From contig CAWGCL010000015.1 of the NCBI GenBank assembly GCA_963820995.1, forward strand, positions 1-64,000: a DNA stretch of 64,000 nucleotides, in the 5' to 3' direction. The notes below the pieces were generated by a model. The model made no database searches and had not been told where the DNA came from. It was given only the letters and a program-made list of their open reading frames with translations. The position numbers were made by a program, and so were the translations under genes. Below, piece by piece: positions 49,608-55,188 of this stretch (its first letter is position 1; each line of letters begins with the position of its first letter). The stretch comes from JAGTVG01 sp963820995. Its GTDB lineage: Bacteria; Bacteroidota; Bacteroidia; Cytophagales; Cyclobacteriaceae.

Positions 49608-50584
49608 ATGAGAGAAATAATAGATGATACTTATAGCCTAATTAAATTAACATCACCTTGCACGTGCGGTACTACCTGGGCTTATCCCAACGTAAGAGAC
49701 ATTACATATTTCCCATACTGTAATAAATGCAATACTGAATACCGATACATCTGCGAAAATGATGCTAAAAGATACCGTTTGCAACCTGAAACAATTCAAT
49801 TGTGGAACGATATAATAGAAATACTTTCAAATTATAAGGAACCTATCGGAGTAAGACAGCTATTTTATCAGCTGGTTAAATATGGTTGGCCCAAAACAGA
49901 AAGGTTTTCAGACAAGGTCGGAAGTGTTACCTCTTTAATGCGTAAACGTGGGATTATCCCTTTTGATGCTTTTTCAGATAGCACCAGGTTCTATTATAAG
50001 AGTAAATCATACAGAGACCTCAGTGATGCCCTGAAACATATGCAAGAAAGTTATAGGAAAGAAATTTGGTTTGACCTTGATTTTTTAGTTGAAGTTTGGA
50101 TTGAAAAACAGGGATTAATAAATACAGTTTTTTCAGTTACTGACCAGTATGATATTCCTTTAATGCCATCCCGGGGATTTCCTAGTATATCATCTTTATA
50201 CGATGTTGCTAAAAAGGCAGAAGATACCGGAAAGCATATATATATTTTTTACCTGGGAGACTATGACCCAAGCGGTGAAATGATAAGCGAAACAACCGAG
50301 AAAACATTAATTGATTTCAGGCCAATATTACTTTCAAAAGATTAGGACTGACAGAGGGGCAAATTAAAGAATGGAACTTGCCAACCAGGCCAACCAAAGA
50401 ATCTAACCACGGAAAAAATTTTGATAGTGCAATTAGCGTTGAACTTGATTCAGTAGAACCGGCCCAATTGAGAGACCTTCTAAGGCATTGGATTGAATTT
50501 CTGATACCTGCCGAAATATTAGAAGGCGTAAAGAAAATTGAAGATGCTGAGAAACAAACCCTAGCTAAAATCTCATTAACCTAG
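49608..50584 (+). pseudogene. TopoVI-A/Spo11-like TOPRIM protein, one frameshift
   Basis: The frame from 49608 breaks near 50337-50340; adding one A to the run restores SKRLGLTEGQIKEWNLPTRP and the rest to 50584 (about 325 residues). The N-terminus is a zinc ribbon (CTCGTTW, CNKCNTEY). Next is a winged-helix segment with VRQLFYQLVKYGW, whose Arg and Tyr match the RDxYY catalytic-tyrosine region of TopoVI-A/Spo11. A TOPRIM-like domain follows with VWIEKQGL (Glu), SRGFPSISSLY and YLGDYDPSGEM (DxD). Such stand-alone A-subunit-like proteins occur on mobile elements. No TopoVI-B partner is visible. Assignment by motif, not by search. Confidence 0.6.
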
Positions 50585-50628
50585 TCATGACTACCTTATT
50601 GCTTTGTGCATTTTTTTAACTCTCTCGC

Positions 50629-50656
50629 ACCCTTCCCCCTAGCCAGGGGCGGGGTT
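50629..50656 (+). terminator. Intrinsic terminator of the plus-strand genes
   Basis: A GC-rich hairpin (CCCCT 50636-50640, loop AGCC, AGGGG 50645-50649, with further C/G pairing outside) is followed by GGGG and T6. It closes the plus-strand transcript 45 bases after the TopoVI-A-like gene. Confidence 0.7.
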
Positions 50657-50714
50657 TTTTATATACAGCCTTTATCCTTAAACAACAGGCTACCCCAATA
50701 TTTAAACCAATAAC

Positions 50715-50974
50715 CTCAAAAGTCATATAAGGTGACCTTCTGAAGAACCCTCAAAAAAAGTTGTTCAGAACAACCTCAAAAGGTTCTGATTCAGATACTC
50801 AAAAGTGATTGATTCAATGCTAAAAGGTTTTGATGCAAAACTCAAAAGATAATGCTGAAGGATCAATAGATCAGGATAGAGAAAAAGAATCTATAGCTAG
50901 GGGAAAAAAGAACCAGGAGAAAGAATCTCAAAAGGAAAACTAGTGAGCCATAAATTATATGAGAAAGAATCTCA
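50715..50974 (+). repeat. Iteron-like short direct repeats left of the giant inverted repeat
   Basis: CTCAAAAG occurs at 50715, 50775, 50798, 50841 and 50927, with near copies at 50750 and 50820. GAGAAAGAATCTCA occurs at 50917-50930 and 50961-50974, with a degenerate copy near 50878. Spacing is irregular (23-86 bp). No gene lies in 50657-50964. Confidence 0.5.
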
Positions 50975-51304
50975 GAGCCAGAAAAAAAACCCACTGAAAT
51001 TTATATGAGGTTGCCTTCACTTCCAAATCCTATATATCTAAAGGCCCCCGGCCTCTCTCTAAGAATTATTCAATTAGTAAAGATATACTTACATAGCTTA
51101 ATTTTTCGGATCTCGGATCCCTATATATATACCTAAAAGTTCCCAGATCCGAAACTATTTAGACACATATAGCTAATAATAAGCCTATATAACGGCTTAA
51201 AACTACCTAATAATCAAGTAGTTAGCCTATAATGTTAGATAGTTCCGATATGTTATACTCTAAAACATAGAGCTACCTACCCTTACAAATAACCATTTAA
51301 GGCC
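50965..51304 (+). repeat. Giant inverted repeat, left arm (340 bp)
   Basis: Base by base, this is the reverse complement of 51685-52023 except for one extra G at 51077. The arm has no gene and itself contains nested small hairpins (TTTCGGATCT/AGATCCGAAA at 51104-51113 and 51145-51154; AAGCC/GGCTT at 51181 and 51194; AACTAC/GTAGTT at 51201 and 51218; CTCTA/TAGAG at 51258 and 51268). Confidence 0.95.
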
Positions 51305-51684
51305 AGCAAGCAGGGTGACAGGTTACCAGAGTATCAATTGTAAATTTTATATGAATTGTAAAAAATACTCTTTTCTTTAATTAGCGTAAGAATCTTATTT
51401 AAGTGATTAGGCTTAATTATTAACGAAAAAGGTTAGAAAAAATAAAGGTATTTATAATTTTTTAACTTGTTAGCAATTGAGGAAGGTTGTCTTAAGCGAC
51501 CTACGAAAGTGCTACCAAGTTAAAGTATTTTAAGCATATTTTTTATTTTTTTTAACTTTTTCTTTAATAATTAAAAGCATAATTATTTAAGTAAGATTAT
51601 AAGCTAATTAATTAAAAAGCTATTTTTTAGAATTTATATAAAATTATAATTGTACTGTGGTAATCTGGCGACTTGGTTGCAATA
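51305..51684. other. AT-rich spacer between the inverted-repeat arms
   Basis: This 380-bp stretch, very AT-rich towards the right (T and A runs around 51540-51640), has no plausible gene on either strand. The left end is less AT-rich. Identity of arm and spacer ends abruptly at 51304/51305 and 51684/51685. Confidence 0.7.
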
Positions 51685-52023
51685 GGCCTTAAATGGTTAT
51701 TTGTAAGGGTAGGTAGCTCTATGTTTTAGAGTATAACATATCGGAACTATCTAACATTATAGGCTAACTACTTGATTATTAGGTAGTTTTAAGCCGTTAT
51801 ATAGGCTTATTATTAGCTATATGTGTCTAAATAGTTTCGGATCTGGGAACTTTTAGGTATATATATAGGGATCCGAGATCCGAAAAATTAAGCTATGTAA
51901 GTATATCTTTATAATTGAATAATTCTTAGAGAGAGGCCGGGGGCCTTTAGATATATAGGATTTGGAAGTGAAGGCAACCTCATATAAATTTCAGTGGGTT
52001 TTTTTTCTGGCTCTGAGATTCTT
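51685..52023 (-). repeat. Giant inverted repeat, right arm (339 bp)
   Basis: Reverse complement of 50965-51304 lacking one base. The match ends at 52023; flanks beyond the arms differ, so the repeat is bounded and not open-ended. Its outer end lies 25 bases from the stop of the minus-strand lipoprotein gene. Confidence 0.95.
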
Positions 52024-52048
52024 CTGTGGGTTTAGGAGTTTTGGTAGG

Positions 52049-52690
52049 TTAATTTGACCATGTGTCAATAATCTGTTTCATTAAAAGCTCTTTTGTTATT
52101 TCGATTTTGATTGCAGTACTATCATCTTTGCCAAGAAAAGAAAACTTCGTATTAGTTTTGGCATTATCAATTAGATAAATCACGTTAAAAACTTTTGCAG
52201 TTGTATCTCCATATTCTAAATGAATTTTCTTTACATTTTCATAATACTTAATTAGCGTGTTGTCGTCAGTTTTATTTTCATAACGTATAATTTCAGCCTC
52301 ATATTCTTTAACCTTTTTATCATAATCTTTTGCGTAATATAAATAAGTATCTTTCATGTTATTTAAAATGGGCGTTTTAGCATTTCTGTAATAATAATCC
52401 CTCCGCTCTTTATTAAATTCGATTCGTTCCTTTGCCCATTCAATCATACTTTGTCTTTTCCATTCAATTTGCGAATCAATAGTATCAAGCATATCTTTAG
52501 TTAATAATACATTGATTAATTCAAATTTTTCTAACTTAACTTTTCTGATTAATTCAGTTTCGCCGGTTGTATTTATAGCCTTAACAACGGCTATTTTTTC
52601 AGATTTATATGGCTCGGAAATTTTGTATTCATTTTTACACGCCGACAAGAAAATAATAAAGACAAGAAATGTAACGGATAATGACTTCAT
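52049..52690 (-). CDS. Lipoprotein of the element, unknown function
   Basis: This 213-residue protein has a lipoprotein signal (VTFLVFIIFLSACKNEYK). The mature part is charged and largely helical (EWKRQSMIEWAKERIEFNKE, YAKDYDKKVKEYEAEIIRYE), with a beta-rich C-terminus (KFSFLGKDDSTAIKIEITKE). No family recognised. It could be an exclusion or envelope-modifying protein of the element, by analogy only. It is transcribed towards the giant repeat. Confidence 0.65.
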   Translation of the reverse strand: MKSLSVTFLVFIIFLSACKNEYKISEPYKSEKIAVVKAINTTGETELIRKVKLEKFELINVLLTKDMLDTIDSQIEWKRQSMIEWAKERIEFNKERRDYYYRNAKTPILNNMKDTYLYYAKDYDKKVKEYEAEIIRYENKTDDNTLIKYYENVKKIHLEYGDTTAKVFNVIYLIDNAKTNTKFSFLGKDDSTAIKIEITKELLMKQIIDTWSN

Positions 52691-52805
52691 GCGTAAAAAA
52701 TGATTAAAAGTTCAACTGGTTTCAAGTATTTAAAAGTAAATCTTATCATGGCTGAAAAATGGTGGTTCTAATATGATAACAATTCTTATTGTGAAAATAG
52801 TTCCA

Positions 52806-52834
52806 AAAAGTAACCCCCACCAAGGCGGTGAGGG
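52806..52834 (-). terminator. Intrinsic terminator of the minus-strand regulator operon
   Basis: On the minus strand CCCTCACC (52834-52827) pairs with GGTGGGGG (52821-52814, one wobble), then TTACTTTTT. It lies about 110 bases after the last gene of the 54472-52946 operon. Confidence 0.7.
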
Positions 52835-52945
52835 TCTTTCCAACTATACGAAACCAAATGATTCCGTAATTCAATCTAAAAATCTTTTTTTAGTTAGTCA
52901 ATAGTAATCTAATATTTAGTCGTTTGAAAACGGATAAAACACTAT

Positions 52946-53167
52946 TTAATTATTATCAATATATTGGTTTAAAAGCTCTTTAAGCGTTGCATTATATGGA
53001 TGGGTGTATATATTACCATGAGTATATCGAATGAAGGAGAGGCCATGAAATAGGTCTGTACCGTAATTCTTTTTGATGGTATATAATGCGGATATAATAT
53101 CCCTTTCGTTCTCCCAGCTGTCTGCATACACCTCCAACTTTTTCCCGCCATAGAAAAACATTTTCAT
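52946..53167 (-). CDS. Small protein of the element, unknown
   Basis: This 73-residue protein (MKMFFYGGKKLEVYADSWEN to LKELLNQYIDNN) is coupled to the upstream gene by a 4-base ATGA overlap (53164-53167). The sequence is mixed alpha/beta with no recognised motif. Last gene of the minus-strand operon. Confidence 0.5.
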   Translation of the reverse strand: MKMFFYGGKKLEVYADSWENERDIISALYTIKKNYGTDLFHGLSFIRYTHGNIYTHPYNATLKELLNQYIDNN

Positions 53168-53565
53168 ATCATTTTATCAATAAGGCATTGAATTTCCTCT
53201 GCTAATTTCGGATCGTACCTGGCACACGATTTGGCCCACTTCAGATACTTCAAACAGCCCGTTTTTAAAAATCCTTTTGAATCCTGGATGGTTGAGTATT
53301 TTTTTTTCCTGAGGTCATAATAAAATAGAGGAACGGTAAAGCCGTTTAGATCCTGGTTGATCCGGTGTATGATCTTTTTGAATATTTCATTATTAAAGAA
53401 CTTCTTTATTTTGTCCTCATCAACCTTGAATTTATTTTTAAAGATTTCGGAATTAACGAGTTTTGATTTTAGCCCTTCGGTTAGTACTGACTGGTTATCC
53501 CAGAGCCTTACAAACTCATTGTATTCTTCCTCTGATAGATATTTTCCCTTCCTGAAAATTCCCAT
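53164..53565 (-). CDS. Small hypothetical protein of the element
   Basis: This 133-residue, basic, helix-rich protein begins MGIFRKGKYLSEEEYNEFVR and has GFTVPLFYYDLRKKKYST and a Cys pair region near the end (TGCLKYLKWAKSCARY). It is coupled to the downstream small gene by an ATGA overlap. No family recognised. Confidence 0.55.
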   Translation of the reverse strand: MGIFRKGKYLSEEEYNEFVRLWDNQSVLTEGLKSKLVNSEIFKNKFKVDEDKIKKFFNNEIFKKIIHRINQDLNGFTVPLFYYDLRKKKYSTIQDSKGFLKTGCLKYLKWAKSCARYDPKLAEEIQCLIDKMI

Positions 53566-53600
53566 AGCATACTATTAAACAGGTAAAGAAATAATCTTTA

Positions 53601-53852
53601 TTATATCGCTAAAGCGGCTGCGTGCCCTGTCTGGGTTAATCGGATAAGACCTACATAATTGTTATCAAATTCGATGTATCCTGAAGCCTGTAAAGATTCT
53701 ATTGCGGCCTGAAAATCGGCATGCATACCCGTAAAGTATATCCCCCGGCTTTGATATACAGCCGCCCCCTGGAATATTACAACATTGGCAAAATAATAAA
53801 GGAAGGCACTGTTTCCAACTGTTAGTAAATAACTAAGTATTGAGTTGTTCAT
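53601..53852 (-). CDS. Small winged-helix-like protein of the element
   Basis: This 83-residue protein has a hydrophobic N-terminal half (LSYLLTVGNSAFLYYFANVV), while the C-terminal half (DFQAAIESLQASGYIEFDNN, YVGLIRLTQTGHAAAL) looks like the recognition helix and wing of a small winged-helix domain. A DNA-binding or regulatory role is inferred. It follows the HTH gene by 19 bp. Confidence 0.5.
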   Translation of the reverse strand: MNNSILSYLLTVGNSAFLYYFANVVIFQGAAVYQSRGIYFTGMHADFQAAIESLQASGYIEFDNNYVGLIRLTQTGHAAALAI

Positions 53853-53871
53853 GGTTGTATTTAGTTAAAGT

Positions 53872-54342
53872 TTATAATCCTAATTTTGCTGCCAGCGCGT
53901 TAAGCTCACTATTCACGCTGTTTAAATTATCCTGGTTAATGATTCTATCAATGGAATGATTTTTCAAAGCCTGCTCAAGGGCCTTTGTATTATCGTTGTT
54001 TCTTTGGATTTGCCTTTGAAGATTGTTTTTCATACTCTCACCCCTTTCCCTCAGTTCCTGCCTTATTCGTTGGTCCTGTGCGAACTTTGAATCACTTGGA
54101 CGCGCTCTTAAATTATCTCGTAAATACTTGTTAATACTTTCAATGTCGATAAGCGCAGCGCCGGCTGTGGTCGCATTGGATAATATAAAATAGCCATCAT
54201 CTAAAAGTTCCTTTACTTTATCTTCTGGAATATTGAGATACTGAGCTGTTTCTTTAAGGTTCAACCAGGTTTCATTCCTGATAGCTGCAATTTCTTGCGG
54301 TGTTCTTGATTTAGTCTTTACTTCTTTTACTGTTGTTTCCAT
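53872..54342 (-). CDS. Helix-turn-helix protein with helical C-terminus
   Basis: This 156-residue protein has a basic start and then an excisionase-type HTH (TWLNLKETAQYLNIPEDKVK, ELLDDGYFILSN, ALIDIESINKYLRDN), followed by a long helical tail rich in Gln, Asn and Arg. It is probably a regulator or excision/replication accessory protein of the element. Its 5' end overlaps the small ribbon-helix-helix gene upstream by 32 bases. Confidence 0.65.
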   Translation of the reverse strand: METTVKEVKTKSRTPQEIAAIRNETWLNLKETAQYLNIPEDKVKELLDDGYFILSNATTAGAALIDIESINKYLRDNLRARPSDSKFAQDQRIRQELRERGESMKNNLQRQIQRNNDNTKALEQALKNHSIDRIINQDNLNSVNSELNALAAKLGL

Positions 54343-54472
54343 CTAAGTTGTTATTTATTAGTTGCCGGCAATAGGTTGAAATTGCCATGTATTTATCTTT
54401 GGCCTGTCTTTTTAGCAGGTTATATTCCTTATCATTTAAACAAACCTGAATCCTGTTTTTTAGATATGCCAT
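54311..54472 (-). CDS. Ribbon-helix-helix (CopG-like) small regulator
   Basis: This 53-residue protein runs from the ATG at 54472: MAYLKNRIQVCLNDKEYNLL, then RQAKDKYMAISTYCRQLINN. This is the ribbon-helix-helix pattern (RIQVxL strand, two helices) of small MetJ/Arc-type repressors and mobilisation or plasmid-control proteins. It overlaps the HTH gene and heads the minus-strand operon, so autorepression of the operon is plausible. Confidence 0.6.
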   Translation of the reverse strand: MAYLKNRIQVCLNDKEYNLLKRQAKDKYMAISTYCRQLINNNLDGNNSKRSKD

Positions 54473-54963
54473 ACTATAAATATACTATTAAAAGAAGCCT
54501 TAAAAAAGACACAAAGAAGCCTAATATTACAGGCTAAAAATGAGGTAAAATACTATATATGAGAGAGTTATAGTGGTATACTAGATGTTCATTGATGTTT
54601 ATAATTTATTACACCCTGAAACATAATTATGTTTTATGGATCTGGGGATGTATTCATTGCTCTTACTCTTCAGCTATATTTCACCTGCCAGCAGTTGAGT
54701 GAGCCAAACTGGAAGGACAGCAGCATAGCGAATCTCTCACCAGCAGGAAAATGGCAGGCTCTGCAACTCTCTCTACATTCGACCTGTACGCCCATGTAGT
54801 TTATGCTATCACCTGAGCAGTATCTATCAGGCATAGGAGCTGGACTTACAGGTACCGGATCAGCCTGTAGCTGCTGTGAAACGCTTTCTTTCCTTACTCC
54901 TCGCACTGATTAAGAAGAATTCTATCAGCTTTTAACTTATACTGATTATGTCGATTAAATACT
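54473..54963. other. Right-flank region with little coding content
   Basis: AT-rich near 54480-54650. A less AT-rich stretch at 54670-54906 carries one small open frame (listed separately). A right attachment site is expected between here and 55061, but none was identified. Confidence 0.25.
54670..54906 (-). CDS. Possible small Cys-rich protein, doubtful
   Basis: The open frame of 78 codons starts with GTG at 54906 (MRGVRKESVSQQLQ). It has six Cys (CSGDSINY, ECRESCRACHFPAGERF, LNCWQVKYS). The base composition is unlike the AT-rich neighbours, which may point to a fragment of acquired DNA. No family recognised and the start is weak. Confidence 0.25.
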   Translation of the reverse strand: MRGVRKESVSQQLQADPVPVSPAPMPDRYCSGDSINYMGVQVECRESCRACHFPAGERFAMLLSFQFGSLNCWQVKYS

Positions 54964-55061
54964 AAATTGGAGAAATGGGAGCAATTTTATAACTTTAATA
55001 GACTGCAAGTGCATTTGATGGAAAAACACCTTATGAAGCATTAAGATTTATATTAAAATAA
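54964..55061 (+). pseudogene. C-terminal remnant of an IS481-type transposase
   Basis: The plus strand encodes LEKWEQFYNFNRLQ and, after a frame change, AFDGKTPYEALRFILK with a stop at 55059-55061. This matches the end of IS481-family integrase-core transposases (W..FYN..RPH.A..GKTPYE.LR). The upstream catalytic DDE domain is absent, so only the last 30-35 codons remain. Confidence 0.65.
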
Positions 55062-55188
55062 TGAACTTTTTGCCCAACTAAATCTGAAGTATCATGAGTG
55101 GAGAATGCAGGTTTAGAAAACAAACATTTACGTTGATATAAATCAATTTAGTTGATTTTTCAATTGGGAAACTTCAAATTTATTAACA

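Larger units (their letters stand above)
44416..54472. mobile_element. Integrated element: integrase, replication genes, giant inverted repeat
   Basis: The extent runs from the integrase to the last regulator gene; the true ends are unknown. The plus-strand genes (44416-50584) and minus-strand genes (52049-54472) converge on the inverted repeat 50965-52023. The content is a tyrosine recombinase, excisionase-like HTH proteins, a primase-polymerase/helicase, an RNase HI and a TopoVI-A-like protein. No capsid, terminase, relaxase or T4SS gene was recognised. This fits a satellite-like or plasmid-derived integrative element. Several genes carry frameshifts, so the copy may be defective. Confidence 0.6.

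Noticed and set aside
50965..52023. The giant inverted repeat as a plain fold-back or amplification chimera
   Set aside because: A fold-back join would continue into the inverted left flank. The sequence right of 52023 is unrelated to the flank left of 50965, and the minus-strand genes beyond it are distinct. An assembly artefact of another kind is not fully excluded.
50965..52023. The giant repeat as a transposon with long terminal repeats
   Set aside because: There is no transposase in the 380-bp spacer and no target-site duplication outside the arms.
44089..55061. Attachment-site direct repeats flanking the element
   Set aside because: Only a 7-base match (CACCCTG) was seen between the left and right flanks, which is expected by chance. 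No tRNA gene was found at either end.
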